The notes: a model not told the origin generated them from the letters alone. DNA of 64,000 nucleotides from Nocardiopsis algeriensis (GCF_014203695.1 NZ_JACHJO010000012.1:1-64000); one strand, 5' to 3'. Positions 8,341 to 18,452 are shown, counted from the first letter of the stretch. Made by a program: numbers and translations.

Positions 8341-8835
8341 TCACCCGGCGGTCCGCGCGGCGGACGCCCTCCGGTGGCGGTCCATGTCGCGCCACAGGTG
8401 GGAGCGGTGCAGGCCCGAGCGCAGCAGGCGGGACAGGTCGGCGCGGGTGTCGTGCATCAACTGCACGTGGAAGTAGTTGACGTGCTCCAGGATCGCGAAC
8501 AGCCACAGCCCCAGTCCGGGGAGCACCTGGATCCAGCGGGCACCGCCGGACAGCTGCCACAGCACGAGCGCGCCGCCGGCGGCCAGCAGGGCGACGTTGA
8601 CCCGCAGCAGCACCCGGAAGACCCCGGTCCCCGCCGGCAGCGGCGTGCCCGTGCGCAGCTGGCGCAGCTTGAGCCACCAGTAGGCGCTCCCCTCCACCAG
8701 CAGGAGCGCGAACAGCCCGAAGCCCGCCAGGTTGGCGGCGGAGGGCGGGACGTCCAGCAGACCGAAGAGGACGAACGCGAACAGCGGGATGTTGACCAGT
8801 TCCAGCACGGCCAGGGAGACGAGGCGTCGGCGCAT
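8341..8835 (-). CDS. small integral membrane protein, unknown function
   Basis: 164 residues with four predicted membrane helices: LVSLAVLELVNIPLFAFVLF, LAGFGLFALLLVEGSAYWW, VALLAAGGALVLWQL and IQVLPGLGLWLFAILEHVNYF. A basic, His/Arg-rich C-terminal tail (LLRSGLHRSHLWRDMDRHRR) would be cytoplasmic. The start ATG 8835 lacks an obvious ribosome site, so it is provisional. No domain is recognised. It is convergent with pat and lies downstream of a regulator gene from which it is separated by a hairpin. Confidence 0.75.
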   Translation of the reverse strand: MRRRLVSLAVLELVNIPLFAFVLFGLLDVPPSAANLAGFGLFALLLVEGSAYWWLKLRQLRTGTPLPAGTGVFRVLLRVNVALLAAGGALVLWQLSGGARWIQVLPGLGLWLFAILEHVNYFHVQLMHDTRADLSRLLRSGLHRSHLWRDMDRHRRASAARTAG

Positions 8836-8892
8836 GCGAGAAGTGTTCCAGGGGGTTCGGGACCAGGCGCGGCGGGGTCCGCGCACGTGAAG

Positions 8893-8914
8893 GGAGCGCC
8901 CCTCGGGGCGCTCC
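8893..8914 (-). terminator. hairpin after the regulator gene
   Basis: GGAGCGCCCC and GGGGCGCTCC form a perfect 10-bp stem with a 2-base spacer, 17 bases beyond the stop of the minus-strand regulator. Confidence 0.6.
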
Positions 8915-8930
8915 TTTCCGTCGTCCGCGG

Positions 8931-10250
8931 CTACTTGCCCGCGGAGTCCTTGTCGAGCTTCTCGACGATCAGCCGGTACAGCTGGCGGGGGCGCCCCGGC
9001 TGAAGGGTGCGGTTGGGGGGCAGGGGCCAGGCCAGCCCCTCCTCGACGAGGGTGCGCAGGAGCCGGCGCGCGGTCCGGGAGGTGACACCCAGCATCCGCC
9101 CGGCGTTCTCCGCGTCGACGACGAGGGGGCCGTCCTCCTCCGCGATCTTCTCCGAGAGGCGGACGAGGGTCTCCCGCCCCTTGGTCCTGAGAGGCTCCGA
9201 GGACTGCCGTGCGGGCGCGCGCTGGGCCGGGACCAGGGAACGACCCTCGCGGTCCACCGCGAAGCTCTGACGGGACGCCTGGGCGCGGTTCAGAGCCGCC
9301 CGGGCGTGGGCCTCGGCGTCCTGGGTGGTGCGGCCCATGCCGATGCCCACCTCGATCGCGATGCCCAGCTCCGCCTTGATCCGCTCCACGAACGGGGGCT
9401 GCCTGAAGCCCTCGGTCGCGGTGACCAGGGACCCGCGGGTCGCCGTGATCATGAACGTGTGGTCGTCCAACCGGTGCGCCGTCGCGTTGATCCGGTGCGC
9501 CTCCTGCAGCAGCAGGCGGTGCAGCGACAGCCGCAGCTCCTCCCTCCAGTAGCGCGGGGTGGAGCGCCGGGAGGAGTCGCGCAGGGTGGGCACGTCGACG
9601 ATGACCACGCCCAGCTGCGCCTCCTCCAGGCGGTGGTGCGCCCCCAGCAGACCGGCGGTCTGCAGGGCGCTGCGCACACCCGCGTTGGTCGGCCGGAGCC
9701 GGACCACGGGAACCCCGATGGCCTCCAGCCGCTCGGCGACCCCGCGCACGCACGTGATCGCCATCTTGGTGGCCTTGCGGCGCCACAGCCCCTCGTGGAA
9801 CGACGTGAGCTGAGCCGTGTTGGTCAGCTCCTCGTGCACGTGGATCCCGTCCACGGGCAGGTCGACCTCGGAGTAGGCCTCCACCACGTCGGCGCGGCTG
9901 AGCACGTCCAGACTCGCTCTGGTCGGGTCGTAGCGCTCGTCCAGGGTGGCGCGAAGCAGTGCCTCGTGCAGACTCGCCCCGCCGAGCGGTACGTAGGTGG
10001 CGGGCATCGTGAGAACGCCCGCCTTGCGCGCGAACTCGTAGGGGACAGGGCTGGCGAACAGGTAGGCGTCGATCGCCGACCCCAGCCTGACGACCTTGTC
10101 GGTCGCCTCTTGCTCATCTCGGTACGCGGCGGCGATGAGTCTGGCGTTGAGTGGGCCCGTGGACCCAGGACCCATGAGCATGACCCGCTCGACCACCTCA
10201 TGGGGCCCTATGACGCCGATCGTCAAATCGCCAGTACGCTGGGCACTCAC
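8931..10250 (-). CDS. multidomain transcriptional regulator, GGDEF-like middle and winged helix
   Basis: 439 residues. The N-terminal ~200 form an alpha/beta sensing part (LTIGVIGPHEVVERVMLMG and YLFASPVPYEFARKAG), somewhat like response-regulator or PrpR-type receiver folds. The middle (about 210-330) looks like a degenerate cyclase/GGDEF fold, ending IGMGRTTQDAEAHARAALNR without the GGDEF catalytic loop. The C-terminus (about 370-430) is a winged helix (NAGRMLGVTSRTARRLLRTL) with the basic wing QPGRPRQLYRL. It is probably a DNA-binding sensor with an unknown ligand. The start is GTG 10250, with GGGGAG 10 bases upstream. It is monocistronic, downstream of murA on the same strand but with a hairpin between them. 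Confidence 0.75.
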   Translation of the reverse strand: MSAQRTGDLTIGVIGPHEVVERVMLMGPGSTGPLNARLIAAAYRDEQEATDKVVRLGSAIDAYLFASPVPYEFARKAGVLTMPATYVPLGGASLHEALLRATLDERYDPTRASLDVLSRADVVEAYSEVDLPVDGIHVHEELTNTAQLTSFHEGLWRRKATKMAITCVRGVAERLEAIGVPVVRLRPTNAGVRSALQTAGLLGAHHRLEEAQLGVVIVDVPTLRDSSRRSTPRYWREELRLSLHRLLLQEAHRINATAHRLDDHTFMITATRGSLVTATEGFRQPPFVERIKAELGIAIEVGIGMGRTTQDAEAHARAALNRAQASRQSFAVDREGRSLVPAQRAPARQSSEPLRTKGRETLVRLSEKIAEEDGPLVVDAENAGRMLGVTSRTARRLLRTLVEEGLAWPLPPNRTLQPGRPRQLYRLIVEKLDKDSAGK

Positions 10251-10400
10251 CTCGGGTTGCTCCCCGCTACCATTCCACGCTCTTCACTATGTGCGCCCAC
10301 TGGTTTTCCGACCCGATCCGATCTCTGTCACGGCATGATTGCCGAGATCGTACCCATTGTGCGGGGCCAAAGAAGATCGTTTTCGATATCAACGCCGAAG

Positions 10401-10431
10401 GCCCGGGTGGGAGGAGACCCCCCACCCCGGC
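10401..10431 (-). terminator. hairpin after murA
   Basis: GCCCGGGTGGG and CCCACCCCGGC form an 11-base stem with one mismatch, 22 bases past the murA stop on the minus strand. Confidence 0.5.
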
Positions 10432-10452
10432 TTGAACTGCGCTTTCGACCCG

Positions 10453-11748
10453 CTAGGAGGCGCTGACGCGTTCCACGTCGGCACCCAGCGCAGCGAGACG
10501 GTTCGCGAACTGTGCGTGACCTCGGTCCACCAGATAGCCGGGCGCCACGATTGTCTCACCTTCGGCGACCAGTCCGGCGAGCACCAGGGCGGCGCCGGTA
10601 CGGAGGTCGTGGGCGATCACCTCGGTGCCGCGCAGGTTGGTGGGGCCGTGCACGATGGCGCGGGTGCCCTCCACCTCGATCTTCGCGCCCATCTTGTTGA
10701 GCTCGTCGGCCAGGGCGAACCGGCCGTCGTAGATCGCCTCGTGGATGTAGCTCTCACCCTCGGCCATGGTGGCCAGCGCCATGAGCGGCGACTGGAGGTC
10801 GGTGGCGAAACCCGGGAAGGGCGACGTGACGGCGTTGATCGGGCGCAGCGGGGCCTGCGGGTCGCGCCGCACGTGCAGGACGGCACCCTGCTGGGCGAAC
10901 TCGACGCCCATCTGCTCCATCTTCCAGCGGGCCACGCCCAGGTGGTCCAGGTGGGCGCCCACCAGGCTGACCTCGCCGCCGGTGGCCGCGACGGCCATCG
11001 CGAACACGCCGGCGTCGATGCGGTCGGACATGATCGTGTGCTCGACCGCGGTGAGCTCCTCGACGCCCTCGACCGTGATGAGGCCGGTGCCGCCGCCGCT
11101 GATCTTGGCGCCCATGGCGGTCAGGAAGTCGATGACGTCCAGGACCTCGGGCTCCAGCGCGGCGTGCTCGATCACCGTCGTGCCGGGGGACAGGACCGCG
11201 GCCATGATGAGGTTCTCGGTGCCCGTGTGCGAGGGGGTGTCGAGGTAGAGGCGGCCGCCGCGGAGGTTGTCGGCCACGACGTTGATGTGGTTGAGCTCGA
11301 GGTCCTCGGTGACCTCGGCGCCCAGGCGCGCGAAGCCCCGGTAGTGGAAGTCGAGGTTGCGGCTGCCGAGGTTGCACCCGCCCACGCCCTCGATGCGGGC
11401 GCGACCGGTGCGGTGCATGAGCGCCGGAACGAAGAGCACCGAACCGCGGAAGCGGGCCGCGATGTCCGCGGGCAGGACCGCGCGCTCGGGGTCGTTCAGG
11501 CAGGAGGCGTCGATGACGACGGTGCGTTCCGCCTCGTGGAACTCGACCTTGGCGCCCACGTGCTCGGCGAGCTCGAGGGAGCGGTAGACGTCTTCGATGA
11601 CTGGGACGTTCCGCAGCACCGTACGGCCCTTGGCCGCGAGGAGGGCGGCCCCGATCATCGGCAGGACGGCGTTCTTCGCGCCCTGGACGAACGCCGTTCC
11701 ATTGAGGGGGCGTCCGCCGCGGACGCGGTAACGAACCTCCTGGCCCAT
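10453..11748 (-). CDS. murA: UDP-N-acetylglucosamine 1-carboxyvinyltransferase
   Basis: MurA transfers enolpyruvate from PEP to UDP-GlcNAc, the first committed step of peptidoglycan precursor synthesis in the cytoplasm. The 431-residue product has the substrate-binding GAKNAVLP at 23-30. The catalytic cysteine, target of fosfomycin, is Cys125 in GVGGCNLGSR. The acid loop is VTSPFPGFATDLQSP. Two in-frame ATGs lie at 11754 and 11748. The second has GGAG at the better distance (9 bases) and starts with MGQEVRYRV, so I chose it. Since the cysteine is present, fosfomycin sensitivity is expected at this site. Many actinobacteria keep two murA copies; only one is visible here. Confidence 0.93.
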   Translation of the reverse strand: MGQEVRYRVRGGRPLNGTAFVQGAKNAVLPMIGAALLAAKGRTVLRNVPVIEDVYRSLELAEHVGAKVEFHEAERTVVIDASCLNDPERAVLPADIAARFRGSVLFVPALMHRTGRARIEGVGGCNLGSRNLDFHYRGFARLGAEVTEDLELNHINVVADNLRGGRLYLDTPSHTGTENLIMAAVLSPGTTVIEHAALEPEVLDVIDFLTAMGAKISGGGTGLITVEGVEELTAVEHTIMSDRIDAGVFAMAVAATGGEVSLVGAHLDHLGVARWKMEQMGVEFAQQGAVLHVRRDPQAPLRPINAVTSPFPGFATDLQSPLMALATMAEGESYIHEAIYDGRFALADELNKMGAKIEVEGTRAIVHGPTNLRGTEVIAHDLRTGAALVLAGLVAEGETIVAPGYLVDRGHAQFANRLAALGADVERVSAS

Positions 11749-12088
11749 GCTCATGTGCTCCTTTGTGAGGCAGATGTGAAAAAAGGTCACCCTCGTCGGG
11801 TTTCGCCTATGTGCTTCTTAGACGCGGGTTTCCCCTGGAACGTTGCGACGATCTCGTGTGTGACCTGCGCGGCCAGTGAACCGTTGATTCGCGACGACTC
11901 TATAGCACCGGTCGGCCGGGACCGGCCCGGAACGGGTTGTACCCGCAGAACCGGAACGGAGCCCTGCCAATCGTCCAAAGAGGTATTCGCCTGACGGGAA
12001 AGACCGAGTTCGGAGGGGATCACCGTGCGACTGGCCGACCGGCGCCGCGGGGCCGCACACAGTGCCTTCAACCATACGTGCTTCCGCC
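11749..12088. other. intergenic, murA upstream region
   Basis: About 340 bases between murA and the purC terminator. It must contain the murA promoter. I could not assign it clearly and see no gene. Confidence 0.4.
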
Positions 12089-12089
12089 G

Positions 12090-12123
12090 GCCGTGATACC
12101 GAGCAGGTGTTCGGTATCACGGC
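12090..12123 (-). terminator. terminator after purC
   Basis: GCCGTGATACCGA and TCGGTATCACGGC form a perfect 13-bp stem with an 8-base loop, 11 bases beyond the purC stop. It closes the purA-purD-purC run. Confidence 0.8.
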
Positions 12124-12133
12124 GCCGGACCCC

Positions 12134-13039
12134 CTAGAGACGCGGCTTCTCCCCGGTCAGGCGCTCGTAGATCTCCGTGTAGCGGCCCAGAGTGTGTTCG
12201 ACCACCGGCTCCGGGAGGCCCGGCGGCGGGGTGTCCGAGGCCCGGTCCCACCCCGACTCGGCGGAGGTGAGCCAGTCCCGCAGCACCTGCTTGTCGAACG
12301 ACTCCTGCGGGCGCCCCGGGACCCACGCGTCGGCGGGCCAGTACCGGGAGGAATCGGGCGTGAAGACCTCGTCGGCCAGCACCAGGGAGCCGTCGGCGTC
12401 CCGGCCGAACTCGAACTTGGTGTCGGCCAGGAGGACCCCGCGCTCCCGGGCGAGTTCCCGGCCGCGCGCGTACACCCGCAGGGTGAGGTCGCGCAGCTCT
12501 GCGGCGAGCTCCCCGCCGTGGTGCCGCGCGACCTCCTCGAACGAGACGTTCTCGTCGTGGTCGCCGACCTCGGCCTTGGTGGCCGGGGTGAAGATCGGCT
12601 CGTCCAGTTCGGAACCGTCCACCAGCCCCTCGGGCAGCGGTATCCCGCACACCGTGCCGTCCACGCGGTACTCCGCCAGGCCCGAGCCGGTCAGGTACCC
12701 GCGGGCCACGCACTCGACCGGCACCATGTCCAGCCTCCGGCACACGAGCGTGCGGCCGGCCCAGTCCGCGGGGGCGCCCTCCGGCGGCGTGTCGGAGAGG
12801 ACGTGGTTCGGCACCAGGTCGGCCAGCTGGTCGAACCACCACAGGGACAGCTGCGTGAGCAGCCGGCCCTTGCCCGGGATCTCCGTGGGCAGCACCCAGT
12901 CGTAGGCGGACACGCGATCGCTGGCCACCATCACCAGCTCACCGGAGGCGGTGGCGTACAGGTCGCGCACCTTGCCGGTGTGCAGGTGGGTGAGGCCCTC
13001 GACCCGGACGGGCTCGGGCGTGACGACGAAACCGCTCAT
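12134..13039 (-). CDS. purC: phosphoribosylaminoimidazole-succinocarboxamide synthase (SAICAR synthetase)
   Basis: PurC joins aspartate to CAIR using ATP in purine synthesis. The 301-residue length matches the family. Landmarks are the N-terminal ATP lobe (HTGKVRDLYATASGELVMVASDRVSAYD), PVECVARGYLTGSG, TPATKAEVGDHDENVSF and LADTKFEFG near the substrate site. The start ATG 13039 lies 25 bases after the purD stop on the same strand, so the two are probably one transcript. Its ribosome site is weak. It is the last gene before the terminator at 12090. Confidence 0.95.
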   Translation of the reverse strand: MSGFVVTPEPVRVEGLTHLHTGKVRDLYATASGELVMVASDRVSAYDWVLPTEIPGKGRLLTQLSLWWFDQLADLVPNHVLSDTPPEGAPADWAGRTLVCRRLDMVPVECVARGYLTGSGLAEYRVDGTVCGIPLPEGLVDGSELDEPIFTPATKAEVGDHDENVSFEEVARHHGGELAAELRDLTLRVYARGRELARERGVLLADTKFEFGRDADGSLVLADEVFTPDSSRYWPADAWVPGRPQESFDKQVLRDWLTSAESGWDRASDTPPPGLPEPVVEHTLGRYTEIYERLTGEKPRL

Positions 13040-13064
13040 GGCGTTCCCAGGTTCCTCGTGGCTC

Positions 13065-14315
13065 TTACAGTTCCGCGGCGGCGCGCTCGGCGATGTCGGT
13101 GCGGTGGAAGGAGCCGCGCAGCTCGATCCTCGACACGGCCTCGTAGGCCCGCTCGCGGGCCTGACGCAGGTCGGTTCCGGTTCCCACCACGCTGAGCACC
13201 CGGCCGCCGCTCGCGACGACGTCGCTCGCGCCCCGCCACGACGTGCCCGCGTGGAGCACGTACGCGCCCTCCAGGGCGTTCGCGGCGTCCAGTCCGCCGA
13301 CGACGTCGCCCTTGACCGGGTCGCCGGGGTAGCCCTCGGCCGCCACCACCACGGTGACCGCCGCGCCCGGCTTCCACTGGAGGGAGCCGATCTCCTTCAG
13401 ACCGGCGGTGTCGGTGGCCTGGAGCACCGCGCCGATCGGGGAGGCCAGCCGGTCCAGCACCACCTGGGTCTCCGGGTCGCCGAAGCGGGCGTTGAACTCC
13501 ACCACGCGCGGACCCTTCGAGGTGAGCGCCAGGCCCACGTACAGCAGGCCCTGGTAGCGGTTGCCGCGCCGGTTCATCTCCTGCAGGGTCGGCCGGACGA
13601 CCGACTCCATCACCTCGTCGACCAGGCCGGCCGGGGCCCACGGCAGCGGGGCGTAGGCGCCCATGCCGCCGGTGTTGGGGCCCTGGTCGCCGTCGTAGGC
13701 GCGCTTGAAGTCCTGCGCGGGCAGCAGCGGCAGCGCGTGCGCGCCGTCGCTCAGCACGAAGAGGGAGACCTCCGGGCCGTCGAGGTACTCCTCGACGACC
13801 ACGCGCCCGCACTCGCGGGCGTGGCGCTCGGCCGCGGCGCGGTCCTCGGTCACCACGACGCCCTTGCCCGCGGCCAGGCCGTCGTTCTTCACCACGTAGG
13901 GGGCGCCGAACTCGTCCAGCGCGTCGGACACCTGGCTCGCGTTGCGGCAGACCCGGGCCCTCGCGGTGGGCACGCCCGCGGCGAGCATGACCTCCTTGGC
14001 GTAGGCCTTGGAGCCCTCCAGGCGGGCGGCCTCCTTGTCCGGGCCGAACACCGGGATGCCCCGCTCCCGCAGCGCGTCGGCGACGCCCGCGACCAGGGGT
14101 GCCTCGGGACCGATGACGACCAGCTCCGCCCGGATACGGGCGGCCAGCTCGGTCACGGCCAGTCCGTCGGTCACGTTGATGACGTGGTTCTCGGCCAGGT
14201 CCGAGACACCGGGGTTTCCGGGCGCGCAGTGGATGCTGGTGACACCCGGGTCGAGGGACAGGGCGCGAACGAGGGCGTGCTCGCGCCCTCCGCCGCCGAG
14301 GACGAGGGCTTTCAA
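13065..14315 (-). CDS. purD: phosphoribosylamine--glycine ligase (GAR synthetase)
   Basis: PurD makes glycinamide ribonucleotide from phosphoribosylamine, glycine and ATP. The ATP-grasp protein of 416 residues starts KALVLGGGGREHALV and has VVKNDGLAAGKGV, GPNTGGMGAYAP and VVEFNARFGDPE, all standard for PurD. No ATG fits. The TTG at 14315 places the conserved lysine second and has GAGG 5 bases upstream, so it is the best start. It lies 53 bases downstream of purA and 25 upstream of purC. Confidence 0.94.
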   Translation of the reverse strand: MKALVLGGGGREHALVRALSLDPGVTSIHCAPGNPGVSDLAENHVINVTDGLAVTELAARIRAELVVIGPEAPLVAGVADALRERGIPVFGPDKEAARLEGSKAYAKEVMLAAGVPTARARVCRNASQVSDALDEFGAPYVVKNDGLAAGKGVVVTEDRAAAERHARECGRVVVEEYLDGPEVSLFVLSDGAHALPLLPAQDFKRAYDGDQGPNTGGMGAYAPLPWAPAGLVDEVMESVVRPTLQEMNRRGNRYQGLLYVGLALTSKGPRVVEFNARFGDPETQVVLDRLASPIGAVLQATDTAGLKEIGSLQWKPGAAVTVVVAAEGYPGDPVKGDVVGGLDAANALEGAYVLHAGTSWRGASDVVASGGRVLSVVGTGTDLRQARERAYEAVSRIELRGSFHRTDIAERAAAEL

Positions 14316-14368
14316 GGGGGCCTCTTCGTGTTGGAGGGCTGACAGAGGGACAGGCGGCCCGGGAGGGG

Positions 14369-15658
<1,290 letters not shown>

Positions 15659-15712
15659 CTACCTCTTCGCTCGACACCTGTACCGGGGTCTTCTGCCCCG
15701 GGACATGGAACA

Positions 15713-15749
15713 GCCCCTGACGCAAGGCAGCGACAGGGGCCTTTGCGTC
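15713..15749 (-). promoter_or_regulatory. pseudoknot-like leader element upstream of purA
   Basis: Two perfect 7-base inverted pairs are interleaved: GCCCCTG (15713-15719) with CAGGGGC (15734-15740), and GACGCAA (15719-15725) with TTGCGTC (15743-15749). In the purA leader RNA these could form an H-type pseudoknot or two exclusive hairpins. They end about 60 bases before the start codon. A third hairpin, CCGGGG/CCCCGG, lies nearer the gene. I match it to no known riboswitch. Confidence 0.5.
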
Positions 15750-15894
15750 TTGAGGTTACACGACCAGCCCATCCGGGTTGAGTGGGGCACAGGGCGCTTT
15801 TCGCGGTGGCGGCAGGGCGCCGGGCGGGGGGACCGCCGCGGCGGAGGCGGAACGGCCCCTCCGGCCTTCCGCACCCGCTCCGGGGCGGAGGCCG

Positions 15895-15936
15895 CACCGC
15901 CCTTCCAGCGCCTCGAAGGCGGCCGGAAGGGCGGTG
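15895..15936 (-). terminator. hairpin after the DUF3151 gene
   Basis: CACCGCCCTTCC and GGAAGGGCGGTG form a perfect 12-bp stem with an 18-base loop, 24 bases past the stop of the minus-strand gene. Confidence 0.7.
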
Positions 15937-15959
15937 TGCTCCGGAGTGCTCCGGAGAGG

Positions 15960-16376
15960 TCAGCCGTTGAGGGCCTTGTCGGCCTCCGCGCTGGAGTCGC
16001 GCAGGAAGGTCGCGCAGCGCTCGGCCTCCTCGGTCTCGCCGATCTCCCCGGCCGCGCGGCCCAGGAAGTGCAGGGCGCGCAGGAAGCCCTGGTTGGGCTC
16101 GTGCTCCCACGGAATCGGCCCGTGGCCCTTCCAGCCCGCACGGCGCAGCTGGTCCAGGCCCCGGTGGTAGCCGGTACGTGCGTAGGCGTAGGCGGTCACC
16201 GGCCGGCCGTCGGCCAGGGCCAGCTCGGCCAGCCGCGCCCAGGCGGCCGAGTACTCCGGGAACCGGCCGGCGACCGGGGTGGGGTCGTCGGCGGCGGCCA
16301 GGGCCTCGCGGGCCTCGGGGCTGTCGGGCAGGCGGGTGGCGGGCGGCTCGCCCAGCAGGTTCTGGTGCAGGTTCAT
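15960..16376 (-). CDS. DUF3151 family protein
   Basis: A 138-residue conserved actinobacterial protein matching DUF3151 along its length: NLLGEPPATRLP at the start, FPEYSAAWARLAELAL, AYAYARTGYHRGLDQLRRAGWKG, then EPNQGFLRALHFLGRAA. The pattern is all-helical and TPR-like, soluble, with no catalytic motif. The function is not known. The start ATG 16376 begins MNLHQNLLGEPPATRL, the family start. It lies downstream of fba on the same strand with a 126-base gap, an arrangement I recall from other actinobacteria, and may be co-transcribed with it. Confidence 0.88.
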   Translation of the reverse strand: MNLHQNLLGEPPATRLPDSPEAREALAAADDPTPVAGRFPEYSAAWARLAELALADGRPVTAYAYARTGYHRGLDQLRRAGWKGHGPIPWEHEPNQGFLRALHFLGRAAGEIGETEEAERCATFLRDSSAEADKALNG

Positions 16377-16502
16377 GGCCCCATCCTGCCACCGTGCCCG
16401 AGGCGCCGCCGGAAGCCGAGCGCTCCCGGACACGGAGGTGCCCGGCGGCCGTCTCCGGCAGCCGGGCACCCGCCGCGTCCCACCTGTCCGGTGGCGGCGC
16501 GG

Positions 16503-17525
16503 TTACTTCATCTTGTTGCCCGCGGACTTGAGGTGCTGGGCGGCCTCCACCACGCGGGCGGCCATGCCGGCCTCGGCGGCCTTGCCGTAGGAGCGCGGGT
16601 CGTAGGCCTTCTTGCTGCCGATCTCGCCGTCGATCTTCAGAACACCGTCGTAGTTCTTCATGACGTGGTCGACGATCGGGCGGGTGAAGGCGTACTGCGT
16701 GTCGGTGTCGACGTTCATCTTCACCACGCCGTAGCTGATGGCCTCGTGGATCTCCTCCATGCTGGAGCCGGAGCCGCCGTGGAAGACGAAGTCGAACGCC
16801 TTCTCCTTGCCGTGCTTCTCGGCGACGGCCTCCTGGGCCTTCTTCAGCACCTCGGGACGCAGCTTCACGAAGCCCGGCTTGTAGGAGCCGTGCACGTTGC
16901 CGAAGGTCAGGGCGGTCATGTAGTAGCCCTTCTCGCCGAGGCCGAGGACCTCGGCGGTGCGCAGGGCGTCCGCCGGCGTGGTGTACAGCTTCTCGTTGAT
17001 CTCGCCGACGATGCCGTCCTCCTCGCCGCCGACCACGCCGACCTCGATCTCGAGGATGGTGTTCGCGGCCTTGGAGGCGGCCAGCAGCTCCTCGGCGATC
17101 TGGAGGTTCTCCTCCAGCTCGACGGCGGAGCCGTCCCACATGTGGGACTGGAACAGCGGCTCCTGGCCCTTGGCCACACGCTCCTTGGAGATCTCGAGAA
17201 GCGGGCGCACGAACCCGTCGAGCTTGTTCTTGGGGCAGTGGTCGGTGTGCAGCGCGACGTTGACCGGGTACTTGGCGGCCACGACGCGGGCGTACTCGGC
17301 GAAGGCGACCGACCCGGTGACCATGTCCTTGATCGTCGCGCCGGAGAGGAACTCCGCACCGCCCGTGGAGATCTGGACGATGCCGTCGCTTTCCGCCTCG
17401 GCGAAGCCGCGCAGGGCGGCGTGCAGCGTCTGGCTCGAGGTCACGTTGATCGCCGGGTAGGCGAAGCCCTCGGACTTCGCGCGGCGCAGCATCTCGGTGT
17501 AGACCTCGGGGCTGGCGATGGGCAT
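16503..17525 (-). CDS. fba: class II fructose-bisphosphate aldolase
   Basis: This enzyme splits fructose 1,6-bisphosphate into glyceraldehyde 3-phosphate and dihydroxyacetone phosphate in glycolysis, with zinc at the active site. The 340-residue length is typical of the actinobacterial class II group. Zinc and catalytic residues are seen in VALHTDHCPKNK, with EIEVGVVGGEEDG, FGNVHGSYKPG, FHGGSGSS and VKMNVDTDTQYAF completing the phosphate and zinc sites. The start ATG 17525 has GGGAG 5 bases upstream. A palindrome GGTCTAGACC about 175 bases upstream resembles a DasR box, which would tie the gene to aminosugar control. Confidence 0.96.
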   Translation of the reverse strand: MPIASPEVYTEMLRRAKSEGFAYPAINVTSSQTLHAALRGFAEAESDGIVQISTGGAEFLSGATIKDMVTGSVAFAEYARVVAAKYPVNVALHTDHCPKNKLDGFVRPLLEISKERVAKGQEPLFQSHMWDGSAVELEENLQIAEELLAASKAANTILEIEVGVVGGEEDGIVGEINEKLYTTPADALRTAEVLGLGEKGYYMTALTFGNVHGSYKPGFVKLRPEVLKKAQEAVAEKHGKEKAFDFVFHGGSGSSMEEIHEAISYGVVKMNVDTDTQYAFTRPIVDHVMKNYDGVLKIDGEIGSKKAYDPRSYGKAAEAGMAARVVEAAQHLKSAGNKMK

Positions 17526-17696
17526 GGGTTCTCCCTGGATTCGACCTGGAGCGAGCGTCCGCCGGACGGGCCGGCGGCGTTCCGCGTGCGTTGCCGGGCG
17601 GACGGCCCCGACCGTCGGAAAGGGCCTCCGGAGCAGTGTGGCCGGATGTGTCCACCAGGCGTTGTGGACCAGTATCCCGAATCCCCTGGGTGCATG

Positions 17697-17713
17697 AAAG
17701 GTCTAGACCAAAC
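17697..17713. promoter_or_regulatory. DasR-like GntR operator
   Basis: A perfect 10-base palindrome GGTCTAGACC (17700-17709), followed by A, matches the core of the Streptomyces DasR element, whose consensus I recall as ACTGGTCTAGACCAGT. The outer bases match only partly. It lies between divergent fba and the gene at 17887, about 175 bases from each. Confidence 0.5.
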
Positions 17714-17886
17714 TACGAAGTGGCTCCGGCGTCGTCCCAGTTCAGAAGGGAGAGGTGAAGTGTGCGGGGTCTCCGCGTCCGTGTGGCGAGGTTAACTTTG
17801 CCCCGACTTGACTGGATTGCTGGAGATGGGGTGGTTGCAGACGGCTACTGTCGCTTTTTGCCGTGATACGCGCTACATTCAACGCC

Positions 17887-18318
17887 GTGGGTAGGCATAG
17901 GAATGATCCTCGTGGCGTCGGTCAGGTGATGGCCGTCGTCGGAGCCGTGGTGCTCCTGGTCACACTGGTGGCCCTCGGCGGGTACTTCTTGTACCAGGCC
18001 CTGCCCGGCAACTCCGGAACCGACGTGGGCGCGAACGCCTCCGGTGCCGCCGCGGAGGGGGAGGAGCCCGAGAACATGGGCGCCCTCTACATCCGTGTCA
18101 TCGGGGAGTCCAGCAACGTCTTCGTCCGCGTTCCCGGTGGCGACGTGATGCACGACCAGGAGATCCGACAGGGCAGCTCCATCAGCTACGCCTCGGTCCC
18201 CGACGAAGGGCTGGAGGTCACCATCAGCGACCCGGCCGCCGTCGAGCTCTACATCCACGGCGAGGAGCGCGACATCTCCGACCGCGGGGCCGACTACAGC
18301 TTCACCATCGACGGCTGA
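17887..18318 (+). CDS. single-pass membrane protein with RodZ-tail-like outer domain
   Basis: 143 residues: a short basic head (GRHRNDPRGVGQ), one membrane helix (VMAVVGAVVLLVTLVALGGY), an Asn/Gly/Ser linker, and an outside domain of about 85 residues (LYIRVIGESSNVFVRVPGG to YSFTIDG). The outer domain has the strand pattern of the DUF4115/RodZ C-terminal domain (ssnVfVrV, IRQGSSISY, ELYIHGE), which I consider likely but not proven. The start is uncertain. GTG 17887 follows a possible -10 TACATT at 17874-17879, suggesting a leaderless mRNA; an in-frame GTG at 17863 would add 8 residues. Confidence 0.72.
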   Translation: MGRHRNDPRGVGQVMAVVGAVVLLVTLVALGGYFLYQALPGNSGTDVGANASGAAAEGEEPENMGALYIRVIGESSNVFVRVPGGDVMHDQEIRQGSSISYASVPDEGLEVTISDPAAVELYIHGEERDISDRGADYSFTIDG

Positions 18319-18452
18319 TTCGGGCAGCCCTGCCTCTTGGGGCCTCCGCTTCGCTTTGGCCCCGGTTCGGGCGCCTTTGGGGCGCGGTTCTTCGTCGCTG
18401 CGCTCACATCCTCGTTCCTCGGATGTTCGCTCCACTCCTGCAGAACCCCGCC

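Noticed and set aside
15660-15790. ZTP (pfl) riboswitch in the purA leader
   Set aside because: A GGTCGTG stretch is present as in that class, but the conserved 3' CCGCxTGGGC element is missing.
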